Part shown: one piece after another, positions 1-8,251 of the stretch
Position numbering within the stretch: position 1 is the stretch's first letter
Layout: every line of letters begins with the position of its first letter
DNA from: CAYRIY01 sp964424335
GTDB lineage: Bacteria > Bacillota > Limnochordia > DTU080 > RSA5
Direction of reading: 5' to 3'
Assembly: GCA_964424335.1 (NCBI GenBank)
Contig: CAYRIY010000034.1
Coordinates: 1 to 30,515 of the forward strand
Length of the DNA stretch: 30,515 bases
The notes under the pieces: model-generated
The model's database searches: none
What the model was told of the DNA's origin: nothing
The model's input: only the letters and a program-made list of their open reading frames with translations
Program-made: the position numbers and the translations under genes

Positions 1-2
1 GC

Positions 3-167
3 ACGGCGCTCCTCATCTCGTATCGCATCGTCTTTGCCCGCTTGGCGGACCGCATCCTCGTCTTGAAGGACGGCGAGCTCGTCGAGGCGGGTTCCCACCC
101 TGAGCTGCTCACCGCCGGCGGCGAGTACGCCCGCTTATACTCCTTGCAGTCGGCCTGGTATAGGTAA
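3..167 (+). CDS. ABC exporter ATP-binding domain, C-terminal end (partial)
   Basis: Reading frame 3 is open from the window edge to a TAA at 165-167 and gives 54 residues. They match the end of an ABCB/MsbA-type exporter nucleotide-binding domain: the H-loop strand, then ADRILVLKDGELVEAGSHPELL, then the usual GGEYARLYSLQ tail. Such proteins are membrane-bound ATP-driven exporters with fused membrane and ATPase domains; the rest lies outside the window. Odd point: where the family has the H-loop histidine (LI[SA]HRL), this copy reads LISYRI, so the switch histidine appears to be tyrosine. That is typical of a degenerate site in heterodimeric exporters, so the partner half-transporter is probably encoded just upstream (inference). 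No terminator is seen after the stop. Confidence 0.85.
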   Translation, partial: TALLISYRIVFARLADRILVLKDGELVEAGSHPELLTAGGEYARLYSLQSAWYR

Positions 168-468
168 CGATAGGCGACGACGGACAATTTCTTTGAGTCA
201 AACTCCAATCATATGTGGTAAACTAACTACATTAACCAACATTGTCATTCAGATGAAGAGAGCCACCCGGGTGTTGTGCAGGAGTCGCCGTGACGGGCGC
301 TTACGCCCCGCAACGACGAGCCTTACACCTGTTTGATTCGGTTCGGGCGGTGAGTTCGGCAATTCGACGGTTGGAAGTCGCGAAAGGGAGCAAATAGAGA
401 TCAAGTTAGTTTAGTTAGTGTGCAATAAGTATATTTAAACCTGTGTGGCTAGAGGCGGTGTGTTTGAC
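168..468. other. Intergenic region with weak promoter candidate
   Basis: About 300 bases without a gene. It holds a small GC hairpin (GGGCG at 295-299, loop CTTA, CGCCC at 304-308) with no T-tract. Near the downstream gene the sequence becomes AT-rich: TTAGTT (406-411), an 18-base spacer and TATATT (430-435) is a plausible but poor sigma-70-type promoter. It would place transcription start near 442, between the two possible starts of the next gene, and so favours the ATG at 469. Confidence 0.3.
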
Positions 469-3441
469 ATGAAATGTGTAATCGTTGCCGCGGTCTTGGT
501 TCTTGCCTTGCACGGAATGGCTTTGGGAGCGAGTGTATCGATGGACGATTTGGCAAGCGATGTATTCGCAGGTTTTGACGAGAGGGCGCGCATGATCATG
601 CGGCAAGCTGCCCTCAACCCGAGCCCCTCGCCGGACACCCCATGGGGAACGGTGAATCAGGCGATGGGCATCCTCTGGTTTGACGAGATGAGCGATCAGT
701 GGCCCGAAGCCAATCGCTCGCTCGCAGCCCTCGCAGAGAAGGCGCCCATACACCCCCATGACCTGACCGAACCGGCTGTCTATTGGGGCCTCGGGGCGCT
801 CGTTCGCACCTACCTTCTCTTTAATGCAGAGAGTGAGTTTTTCCCCGGCCGCCTTACACCCGAGGCCGAAACCGTCGTCAAAGAACTGCTTTGGAATTTC
901 GTCTACGGTCGTAGCAGGATCGACGAGACCAGTCCTGAGCAGGTCTGGACGATTTTTGATAGTGAAAATCACGACATGATGCACAAAACGGTCTACTATT
1001 TGGCGGCCGTGGTTTTTGCTCGAGACTCGGAGTTCAGCGCGAAGCGGTATAACGACGGCGGCACGCCTGCCCAGCACGAGGCGGCCTGGGCCGAATGGTT
1101 CAAGGCGTACTTGAAGGCCCGAGCCACGCACGGGCTTTGGGTAGAGCAAAATTCGTCCACCTACGTCAAATACACGCTCGCCGCATTCGTCAATCTGTAC
1201 GATTTTTCGCCCGACCCTTCACTTCGACAGCGGGTGCAGATGACACTCGACATCACCTTGATCGATTGGGCCCAGGAGCAGATCAAGGGCGTGCGTGGCG
1301 GCGGCGCCGCCCGCATGTTGAACGCTCAAGGGAGAACCGAGGCGGAAGTACACTCGATGTGGGGCATCGCGTGGCTACTCTTTCGCGACATTGGGGGCTT
1401 TGCATACCAACCGCCGCAGCAACTTTTTGCCACCAGCAGATACCGGCCATCAGAATTTGCTGTGGCGTTAGCGTTGCTTGAGCGGTCGCAAAGCTACGAA
1501 GTGAGAAACCGCGTCCTTGGCGAGGGGACCTACCACTCGATCAGTTTACTGGATCTTGCTCGCGAGCGCTTCGGCGAAGTTCCGCCGCCCGCACACCACA
1601 GGCAGACGCCGCCGATCTACACGCTTTCGAAAGATTCCCGGATTCTCCATTACTCGTATTGGACGCCCCATTACGTGCTGGGGATGAACATCCTCGATCC
1701 CAACGCGGCGTACACGTTGATCGCGACACAGAGCTTGTGGGCCGGGGCCGTGATGCCGAGCCGGGACGACGTGAGCGCCCGCATCATCGCTGCTCCGATC
1801 GATGCAAACGGAGACGGCTCACATTTTGATGCTTTTTGGGGCGTGCAGGACAAGTCGGCGATGATCCTGCAAAAGACCCGCCACGCCCAACATGTGAGCG
1901 GCATGCGGATCTACTTCTCACCCGGGCTAGAGCGCCTTGAGCGTGATGGTTGGATCTTCGCGACGAACGGAATGGCATACGCCGGCGTGTACGTCGCCTG
2001 GGGCGGATACAGGTTGATTGGCGAGCACGCGGTGCTCGAGGACGCGGAGAGCCCGTTTATTCTGCAGATGGGTACGATCGAGGAGTTCGGCTCATTTCAT
2101 GGGTTCATCGACGCGGTGTTGCGTGCGCCGCTCGACGTAGATCAAGGAAGGATCGTGTACCACGGACCCGGCTCCGGTGAATTGACCTTTTTTTATCAAC
2201 TCCGCTCGGGCTCCGACGCCCGCCGATTAGGTCGCTACATACTCCCGGAGGTAGACGGCGTTCCGATTGAGTTTGAAGGGGCGGCGGCCTACTCGAGTCC
2301 GTTTCTAAGAGGCGAGTGGGGAGAGCCTCAAATCGAGGTCAGATTGGGCAAGCACCGCGCCGTGTTCGACTTCGAGGTGGATCGGGTGCTGCGGTCTGAA
2401 TTGCCGCAAGAGGAAGCCAGGTCCTGGATGACGCTTGGCCTGCGCTCTCCCAAGGAGGGAGCGACGCTTTCGGGCCCGACTACGGTAGAGCTTGTGGTTC
2501 ACTCGGCACACCCCGTTCGGGAAATCCGTGTCGAGGTGGACGGTCAGGCGATCTATCACGGATCGCAGGTTCCTGAGGCGCTGACGATCAATCACGGGGA
2601 GCTCGATGATGGCGAACACGTTTTGACCTTGACGGCAATCGACGATCGAGGTGAGACGTTTCGCAGGTCGTACGGCTTTCGTGTCTCCAACGTGCGCATC
2701 GTCTCTCCCAGGATCGGCGACCGCGTCGCGGGCGCCATTCGTGCGGAATTCGAAAGTCGATTCTCCGGTGAGCAGGTGCTGAGCGCCTCGGTCCGAGTTG
2801 ACGATCAGGAGGTGTACCGAGGGTCTTTGCTGCCGGCGTCTATCGATATTGACACGCTACGGTTCGAGGATGGATCGCACGAGCTCAGCGTCGAAGTGCG
2901 AACCGCGAAAGGAGCCCTAGCTCGTGACAGCGTGCAGTTTCGCGTCCAAAACTACTGGAGCTTGGAGGATCGTTTTGATCCGCCGACTGCCAATTGGTTT
3001 GGCACATTGATCGATCGTTCCAAGACCGTCGAGGCCTCGAGTGGTTGGGAGTACGCCTCCGGGAGCCATGGTGAGCTTTTCGGTTTTGCTAGCCGAAGGT
3101 TGCGGCGGGCAAACACGAGCGAGTATCTGATTTGGAATGCTCCGAACTTGACGCATTTTAGCGTCGACCTGTTGACGACGGATCCCTCAAGTGTTCGGGA
3201 GGCCGTTCGACTCGCCGTCTCGCCCGGCGGCGACGTTTGGATTGACGTGCCTTTCGAAATCGATGCGGATATTTCGACGAAAGGAGGATGGCATCATGTA
3301 GAGATCATTGGCGATTTACTCCCCGATACCGAGACCCGGCTACTGCGGCTCACACTCCTCGAGAGTGAGATTGCGGCAACCGGGATCGAAGTCGGGCGTG
3401 TTCGACTCACCGGTGTGCAGTCGAAACAAGTCGACGAGTAG
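469..3441 (+). CDS. Secreted putative polysaccharide-degrading (alpha/alpha-toroid) protein with Ig-like modules
   Basis: A 990-residue protein. I chose the ATG at 469, not the in-frame GTG at 445, because it begins directly with a signal peptide (MKCVIVAAVLVLALHGMALGAS, cleavage near residue 20) and is preceded by AGAGGCGG. Residues 25-400 are helix-rich with many Trp and Tyr and a SENHD motif (165-169) followed by HKTVYYLAA, the look of (alpha/alpha)n-toroid lyases and glycoside hydrolases. A beta-rich middle (about 400-650) resembles the supersandwich of PL8/heparinase-like enzymes. Two Ig-like repeats follow (about 660-735 and 740-825; both contain VDGQ/VDDQ plus a Y[HR]GS strand), then a C-terminal beta-sandwich. 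I cannot assign a CAZy family and do not see the PL8 NWW signature, so substrate and mechanism are open. It is followed after 23 bases by a sugar-binding protein, supporting a polysaccharide-uptake role. Confidence 0.7.
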   Translation: MKCVIVAAVLVLALHGMALGASVSMDDLASDVFAGFDERARMIMRQAALNPSPSPDTPWGTVNQAMGILWFDEMSDQWPEANRSLAALAEKAPIHPHDLTEPAVYWGLGALVRTYLLFNAESEFFPGRLTPEAETVVKELLWNFVYGRSRIDETSPEQVWTIFDSENHDMMHKTVYYLAAVVFARDSEFSAKRYNDGGTPAQHEAAWAEWFKAYLKARATHGLWVEQNSSTYVKYTLAAFVNLYDFSPDPSLRQRVQMTLDITLIDWAQEQIKGVRGGGAARMLNAQGRTEAEVHSMWGIAWLLFRDIGGFAYQPPQQLFATSRYRPSEFAVALALLERSQSYEVRNRVLGEGTYHSISLLDLARERFGEVPPPAHHRQTPPIYTLSKDSRILHYSYWTPHYVLGMNILDPNAAYTLIATQSLWAGAVMPSRDDVSARIIAAPIDANGDGSHFDAFWGVQDKSAMILQKTRHAQHVSGMRIYFSPGLERLERDGWIFATNGMAYAGVYVAWGGYRLIGEHAVLEDAESPFILQMGTIEEFGSFHGFIDAVLRAPLDVDQGRIVYHGPGSGELTFFYQLRSGSDARRLGRYILPEVDGVPIEFEGAAAYSSPFLRGEWGEPQIEVRLGKHRAVFDFEVDRVLRSELPQEEARSWMTLGLRSPKEGATLSGPTTVELVVHSAHPVREIRVEVDGQAIYHGSQVPEALTINHGELDDGEHVLTLTAIDDRGETFRRSYGFRVSNVRIVSPRIGDRVAGAIRAEFESRFSGEQVLSASVRVDDQEVYRGSLLPASIDIDTLRFEDGSHELSVEVRTAKGALARDSVQFRVQNYWSLEDRFDPPTANWFGTLIDRSKTVEASSGWEYASGSHGELFGFASRRLRRANTSEYLIWNAPNLTHFSVDLLTTDPSSVREAVRLAVSPGGDVWIDVPFEIDADISTKGGWHHVEIIGDLLPDTETRLLRLTLLESEIAATGIEVGRVRLTGVQSKQVDE

Positions 3442-3464
3442 CTAAAAGAGGAGGTCTTAAATAC

Positions 3465-4757
3465 GTGAGTGAGGGGAAACGACGGCTGAAGGCGATTATC
3501 GCGTTGGGCGTATTGGTTTGCGCGCTTGGAGCGTCCCAAGCGGCGCATGGTGAGGTTGTCGAAATCGAGTGGCTCATTTGGGGCGATCCGGCCTCAAATG
3601 CAATCGACGAAGAGGTGATTGCCGCTTTTGAGCGCAGCCATCCCAATATCAAGGTGGCGCTTACGAGTCTGCCGTCAACGACATCGGTACGGGAGACCCT
3701 GGTGACCCGAGTCGTCGGAGGCGCACCGCCTGATCTCGCATTGGTAAGCCGTGTCGGCGATTTGGCAGACGGCGATCTGATCATCGACCTGACTCCCTAC
3801 ATTGAGCGAGACGGTATCTCGTCACTCGACTACATCCCGAGCCTTTGGGAAATGTTGCAGTTCGACGGCGGGATCTATGGGTTTCCAAACATGCGGGGGG
3901 GCCCGGCGATCATTTACTACAATCGAGACTTGCTGAATGAAGTCGGGCTTGGGGATCCGAACGACACTGCTTGGGATTGGTCCACATTCGTTGAATATGG
4001 CAAACGGCTCAAAGTGGAATCAAACGACGCTGCACTGAGAAGATGGGGCTTTACTGCCTCCTGGGATTTTTGGTGGCCGCAAGTGTGGTCAAACTCAGGC
4101 GAATTGATTGACCTCGTCGATCGGCGCGTCATGTTGGATCAGCCTGGAGCGATCGAAGCTTTAGAATGGTGGGCCGGCCTCGCTCACGTAGAGGGGATCG
4201 CACCGGATCCTTCGATGCAGCGATCGATGACTGGAATGGCTTGGCAGGACGGCTTTATCAACCAAGAGGTCGGAATGGTGCAGGATTGGGCGGGAAGGTT
4301 GCTTAGCCGTTTGAGGTCGGAAAGCACGTTTGATTGGGATATCGCTCCGGTGCCTCGCGCGGAAAACGGATCGTCGATCACGGCTTACACAGGCAACACG
4401 GTCGTGATGCCCGTCGGGAGTCCCAATCAGGAAGCCGCCTGGACGTTCATGCGCTTCCTTGGGGGAGAAGAGGCGCAAACGATCTACGGACAGCGCGGTC
4501 GTTTCTTCCCATTTCACCGACAGGCCGCGCTGAACACGGTGCAGGATGCGTTACTAAGCAACATGAGCCCGAGTCGGTTTGGGATGTTGATCGAACTTGA
4601 GGCGCGGGCCATGCCGTATCACATTCCGGAGTGGGACCAACTCTCATCGATCTTCACGCAAGAGCTGCGTCCAGCATGGCTTGGGCGGGAATCGGTGACC
4701 AATGCCGTTTCGCGTGTTGTGGAAATGGGAAATGCAGTGCTTCGTACCAAGCAGTAA
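3465..4757 (+). CDS. Extracellular sugar-binding protein, family 1 (ABC importer SBP)
   Basis: 430 residues, GTG start with AGAGGAGG about 10 bases upstream. An N-terminal Sec signal (basic MSEGKRRLK, hydrophobic IIALGVLVCALGASQA, cleavage near AHG) leads into a classical SBP_bac_1 fold: WLIWGDPASN at the N-terminus, AFERSHPNIKV, GGAPPDLALVSRVGDLAD, the domain-crossing YGFPNMRGGPAIIYYNRDLL, and a C-terminal EAAWTFMRFLGGEEAQ helix. It would bind an oligosaccharide in the periplasm and deliver it to a permease. The single Cys in the signal does not fit a lipobox, so it should be soluble. No permease or ATPase gene is nearby. It lies 23 bases after the putative polysaccharide-degrading enzyme, which probably supplies its ligand (inference). 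Confidence 0.92.
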   Translation: MSEGKRRLKAIIALGVLVCALGASQAAHGEVVEIEWLIWGDPASNAIDEEVIAAFERSHPNIKVALTSLPSTTSVRETLVTRVVGGAPPDLALVSRVGDLADGDLIIDLTPYIERDGISSLDYIPSLWEMLQFDGGIYGFPNMRGGPAIIYYNRDLLNEVGLGDPNDTAWDWSTFVEYGKRLKVESNDAALRRWGFTASWDFWWPQVWSNSGELIDLVDRRVMLDQPGAIEALEWWAGLAHVEGIAPDPSMQRSMTGMAWQDGFINQEVGMVQDWAGRLLSRLRSESTFDWDIAPVPRAENGSSITAYTGNTVVMPVGSPNQEAAWTFMRFLGGEEAQTIYGQRGRFFPFHRQAALNTVQDALLSNMSPSRFGMLIELEARAMPYHIPEWDQLSSIFTQELRPAWLGRESVTNAVSRVVEMGNAVLRTKQ

Positions 4758-4794
4758 CTTGATGATTCTACAAGAAATAGTGGGAGGTCTAAAA

Positions 4795-5400
4795 ATGAAG
4801 TTGTCGCAACTCGCATTGTGTCTGGCGCTTGCGGTGCTCGTCACCGGTTCGGCGTTCGCCGCCGATCAAAATCTCCTGATGAACCCGGATTTCTCCCAAA
4901 TCGACAGTGCCACGGGGTTGCCGGCGGATTACATTTACGACGTTCACAGTGGCGACATCGAGTTTGCCGCCGACGGCCAAACGGTACGGTCGGGCGATTA
5001 CTCGGTGAGAATCGATGGCTGGAGCCACGGTGCCAGGGCCCGGGTATGGCAGAGGATCGAGGCACCGTCGTTTCAGGCCGGCGCCACGTACAAGCTGAGC
5101 GCGTGGTACCAAACGGAGTTCATTGACGATCCCGCCGCGGTTGCCGTGCGCGTTCGTTTTGGTGGTGGGGAGTACGCGTTGACGGAGGATATGATCGTAT
5201 CCGCCGAGGGCCGATCCGAGGTTGTAGCGGACATTCACTACTATTTCTACGCGGTCGAGCCGGCGGAAGGCGATTGGAAAAAGATCGAAGCCGTGTTCCA
5301 GGCACCGGCAAATGTGACGAACATGCCAGTCGAGTTCTTTTTGATCGGCGTGGACGGAACCGTGTGGTGGGATGACGTAAGCTTGGAGCGCATCGACTAA
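4795..5400 (+). CDS. Small secreted carbohydrate-binding-like protein
   Basis: 201 residues from the ATG at 4795, preceded by GGGAGGTC at good spacing; an upstream in-frame ATG at 4702 lies inside the preceding gene and would bury the signal peptide. The signal is MKLSQLALCLALAVLVTGSAFA, cut before ADQ. The mature part is one beta-sandwich of the CBM4/9/CenC-like type: NLLMNPDFSQ at the start, GDYSVRIDGWSHG, the W-Q-R-I strand, YKLSAWYQTEF, W-K-K-IEAVFQAP, and the terminal TVWWDDVSLERID, which is the usual last strand of this fold. There is no catalytic domain. It probably binds the same polysaccharide as its operon partners, either at the surface or in the periplasm. It sits 37 bases after the SBP. 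Confidence 0.75.
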   Translation: MKLSQLALCLALAVLVTGSAFAADQNLLMNPDFSQIDSATGLPADYIYDVHSGDIEFAADGQTVRSGDYSVRIDGWSHGARARVWQRIEAPSFQAGATYKLSAWYQTEFIDDPAAVAVRVRFGGGEYALTEDMIVSAEGRSEVVADIHYYFYAVEPAEGDWKKIEAVFQAPANVTNMPVEFFLIGVDGTVWWDDVSLERID

Positions 5401-5449
5401 CGCCAAGGTCAAAAGTAGAAGCATTTGCTAACTGAGGAAGGGCTCCCGG

Positions 5450-6520
5450 ATGCATAAGAAAAAGCCGTTGTATCAAGAGATTGCCGATGCGTTGCTCGAA
5501 CAGATTCGTGACGGTTCGCTGCAACCGGGAGCCCGCGTGCCCTCACAAAACGAACTGGCAGCGATGTTCTCTGTAAACGCCATTACAAGTCGGCGCGCCC
5601 TGCAGGAGCTCGAGGAGCAGGGCGTGGTCCGGCGCATCAGGGGAAAAGGCACCTTTGTCACAGCGCACGCACAAGGTCTCGATCAAAAGGGGCACATCGC
5701 GTTCGTCCTGCAACATCCCCTAGAGGTTAACAATCAACTGTACAACCCTTACGTTGCGGCTGCGCTTCGAGGAGCGACGCAAACCGGTGCGGCGGAGGGG
5801 TATCGAGTCACGTTTCATACGGCCGCTGCCGGCGAGGACTTCTCAAAGATCGGAAACTTTGACGCCTGGCTTTTGGCAGGCACATTGCATCGGCCAAGCG
5901 TGGAGGCGCTTTTTCAAAAAGAGAGGCCTGTTGTTACGTTGACCACCTACTTTCCAGATTTGCAGGTGCCGGTTGTCAGCTACGACAACGTCGCCGGAGG
6001 ATTTCTAGCTACGTCTCACTTGATTGAACGGGGCCACAGGGATATCGCGATCGTATGTCCTCCCCAAGACCCAAGGCGGGAGTTTGGCAGCCGCTTACGT
6101 GGGTTTCAACTTGCGATGGAACAACACGGGCTGTCCGCAGGGGAAGCGTCGGTCGTATACTCGGACGACACTACAGAGGCTGCCGGGCACCGAGCCTCTC
6201 TTGAGCTGTTGAAAAAGCGCCTACCAAGTGCGATCGTCGCCGCAACCGACATGATCGCGCTCGGTGTGTTGCGAGCCGCAAATAGTTTGGGGCTGCATGT
6301 GCCGGGAGATCTAAGCGTTGTGGGATACGACGATCAGGCATTCGCGGCCCATGTCATTCCCCCTCTCACTACTGTACGACAAGATGGATACGAAGTGGGA
6401 AAGCGCGCTTTTCAAGTGCTCAAAGATAAGCTTGGAGGGCGTTCCCCGCTACAATTGCGCATCGAAATACCTCCTACGTTGATTGTGCGGGAGTCCACTC
6501 GAGTGTTTGACCCGTCTTGA
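5450..6520 (+). CDS. GntR-type HTH / LacI-type sugar-sensing regulator (AraR-like chimera)
   Basis: 356 residues, ATG at 5450 with GAGGAAGGG upstream. Residues 1-70 form a GntR winged helix (PLYQEIADALLEQIRDGSLQPGARVPSQNELA, then SRRALQELEEQGVVRRIRGKGTFV). From about residue 80 to the end is a periplasmic-binding-protein-like effector domain of the LacI/GalR kind (HIAFVLQHP; GGFLATSHLIERGHRDIAIVCPP; VAATDMIALGVLRAANSLGLHVPGDLSVVGYDDQ; PPLTTVRQDGYEVG). This is the architecture of AraR, a sugar-relieved repressor. It is the last gene of the unit starting at 469, 49 bases after the carbohydrate-binding protein, so it most likely controls that unit. I did not find a confident operator upstream of 469. 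Confidence 0.9.
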   Translation: MHKKKPLYQEIADALLEQIRDGSLQPGARVPSQNELAAMFSVNAITSRRALQELEEQGVVRRIRGKGTFVTAHAQGLDQKGHIAFVLQHPLEVNNQLYNPYVAAALRGATQTGAAEGYRVTFHTAAAGEDFSKIGNFDAWLLAGTLHRPSVEALFQKERPVVTLTTYFPDLQVPVVSYDNVAGGFLATSHLIERGHRDIAIVCPPQDPRREFGSRLRGFQLAMEQHGLSAGEASVVYSDDTTEAAGHRASLELLKKRLPSAIVAATDMIALGVLRAANSLGLHVPGDLSVVGYDDQAFAAHVIPPLTTVRQDGYEVGKRAFQVLKDKLGGRSPLQLRIEIPPTLIVRESTRVFDPS

Positions 6521-6852
6521 AGTAAGTCGGCATCGCCCGGCGCTATTCGTATACGTGTCGCAAGGACTTTCGGCCGGGCCCTCTAGGATTTTCATCCGCT
6601 GAATAAGTTTGGCCGGGCTGACAAGGTTGAGCGGCCAACGAGCGAACTCCTCTATGTCCAGAAGCTACTGAAAAATGTCCAGAGGGAAGGCATCCCCGTT
6701 TCGAGGAAATTTTGGATCAAATGTTCCCATTCTGCGCGATGCAAGTGCGGGGGAATGGGTGTCGTAACGTGTTCGGAGGGGATGGACGGATTATATCGCA
6801 GCGGTGGGTGTCGAATGATCGGCGGACAAACACTTGAAGGGAGTTGGAAGAG
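6521..6852. other. Intergenic region, no gene seen
   Basis: 332 bases between the regulator and the next SBP. It contains a direct repeat GGCCGGGC (near 6572 and 6611), the palindrome CGTATACG (6548-6555) and two near-copies of ATGTCCAGA (about 6654 and 6675). TATATC at about 6792 could be a -10 box but lacks a matching -35. I see no T-tailed terminator and no convincing small gene. Confidence 0.4.
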
Positions 6853-8145
6853 ATGCAAAGTGTGGGGAAAATGGCGCGAAAGCTCGTCGTTTTGACGGCG
6901 GTCATGCTCTTGGGTCTCCTTGCGATCTCACCGGGAATCGGCGCGCAAGGCCAGTCGGAGACGGCCGATCTCACGATCCTGATCCGCGGGTCCAACTTGT
7001 CGGACGCCTTGCGACAAGAGATCGCGAAGTTCGCCGACGAGCGCGGAATTACGGTCGACTACGTGGTGACGGCCGGAAGCTGGCCTGATTACTTCGAGCA
7101 AATGCTCCTCATGCACCTTGGGGGGATTCCCTTCGACGTGGCATTTGTCGACCAGACGTACGTTCCAAATGCCGCTCGGGGGATCCTTGCTGACCTTACG
7201 CCGTACGTGGAGCGGGATGGGCTCTCCCTAGAGGAGTTTGTTCCGCTCGGCATCGATTCGTTCCATTGGCGTGGAGCTTTGTATGCACTCCCGACATACG
7301 TCTCTAACCTGGCGATGGGGTACAATCGCGACATGTTTGCTAGCGCAGGGATTCCCGAGATACCGACCGACTGGGACTCGAGCGAGTTTTCGTGGGACGC
7401 CTTCGTCGAGTACGGCAAGAAGTTGACCGTCGACCGCAACGGAGACGGTACGATCGATCAATACGCGTTGAGGCGGACGCCGCCGTGGCGAATCGCTCCC
7501 TTCCTGTTTGACGGGGACTGGGTCGATGCGGACGGCCAGCTCTCGCTGCGCTCACCGGAGCTGGTAAGGAGCATCGAGGCATTTGCAGAGCTCAGCGTCG
7601 AGCACGGAATCGTGCACCCGGACGGCAGTTCGAGCGCATTGGCTGCCGGCCAAATCGCCATGGAGCCGGTGGGACAGTACACGATTCGCACGTGGGACGG
7701 TTACGCATGGAATTACGGCGTGGGCGCCATGCCTGAAGGGGGCGGCCCGGGGACGCGGTCGACCATCCTGTACGCCGACGGATTTGCAATTGGGTCCCAG
7801 AGTCGCAATCCGCAGCTCGCCTGGGAGTTTATCAAGACTTTCGTAACCGATCCGGAGCACGGCATGGCGTATCCACGGCACTCGGGGAGCGTTCCGGCGT
7901 ACATGCCGTTGCACCTTGATTACCTCGCCGAGGTAGGCGCGGAGTTCCCGTCGGTCGACTGGCTCCGGTTCTCCGAAGGGCTGTTTCGCGGCCGAGTGTT
8001 TCAAGTGCGTTTCTCGCCCAATTTCGGCGAGATCGAGACGATCCTCAACGAGGTAACGAATGCGATCTTCGCCGGAGAGAAGCCTGCGCAATCGGCGCTT
8101 GCCGAAGCGGAGCCGCAAGTGCTCGAACTGTGGAATCGAGACTGA
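6853..8145 (+). CDS. Extracellular sugar-binding protein, family 1
   Basis: 430 residues from the ATG at 6853, chosen because GGGAG (6839-6843) is correctly spaced; a TTG at 6844 is the alternative. The signal peptide MQSVGKMARKLVVLTAVMLLGLLAISPGIGA is cut near AQG and has no cysteine, so the mature protein is a soluble periplasmic binder. Hallmarks are LTILIRGSNLSDALRQEIAKFADERGI, GGIPFDVAFVDQTY, LADLTPYVERDGLS, ALPTYVSNLAMGYNRDMF, a calcium-loop-like DRNGDGTIDQYA in the second lobe, and PQLAWEFIKTFVTDPEHG. A dihydrodipicolinate-synthase-family enzyme follows about 100 bases downstream; no permease genes are adjacent. The ligand is unknown. Confidence 0.92.
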   Translation: MQSVGKMARKLVVLTAVMLLGLLAISPGIGAQGQSETADLTILIRGSNLSDALRQEIAKFADERGITVDYVVTAGSWPDYFEQMLLMHLGGIPFDVAFVDQTYVPNAARGILADLTPYVERDGLSLEEFVPLGIDSFHWRGALYALPTYVSNLAMGYNRDMFASAGIPEIPTDWDSSEFSWDAFVEYGKKLTVDRNGDGTIDQYALRRTPPWRIAPFLFDGDWVDADGQLSLRSPELVRSIEAFAELSVEHGIVHPDGSSSALAAGQIAMEPVGQYTIRTWDGYAWNYGVGAMPEGGGPGTRSTILYADGFAIGSQSRNPQLAWEFIKTFVTDPEHGMAYPRHSGSVPAYMPLHLDYLAEVGAEFPSVDWLRFSEGLFRGRVFQVRFSPNFGEIETILNEVTNAIFAGEKPAQSALAEAEPQVLELWNRD

Positions 8146-8169
8146 GGTAGAGGCTCAAGTAACCGATTT

Positions 8170-8247
8170 TATAATGAAGGACGCCGCACCTTGGGCAGCG
8201 TAGAACGTCTTGAACAAGGCGTACACTGTTGATGGGTAGGTGCGGCG
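8170..8247 (+). promoter_or_regulatory. -10 box and foldable leader before the DapA-family gene
   Basis: A perfect TATAAT lies at 8170-8175 with no good -35 partner. The RNA after it could fold into a 9-bp stem, CGCCGCACC (8182-8190) with GGTGCGGCG (8239-8247). This encloses a second hairpin, ACGTCTT (8205-8211) with AAGGCGT (8216-8222), loop GAAC, including one G-U pair. The 3' arm overlaps the GTG at 8240 and lies just before the ATG at 8252, so folding could hide the ribosome-binding region. This is a structural reading by eye only. Confidence 0.35.
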
Positions 8248-8251
8248 GGAT

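Noticed and set aside
415..1149. Long minus-strand open frame (244 codons) opposite the toroid enzyme
   Set aside because: The plus strand carries a coherent secreted multidomain protein; the minus frame has no recognisable domain and is a GC-rich shadow.
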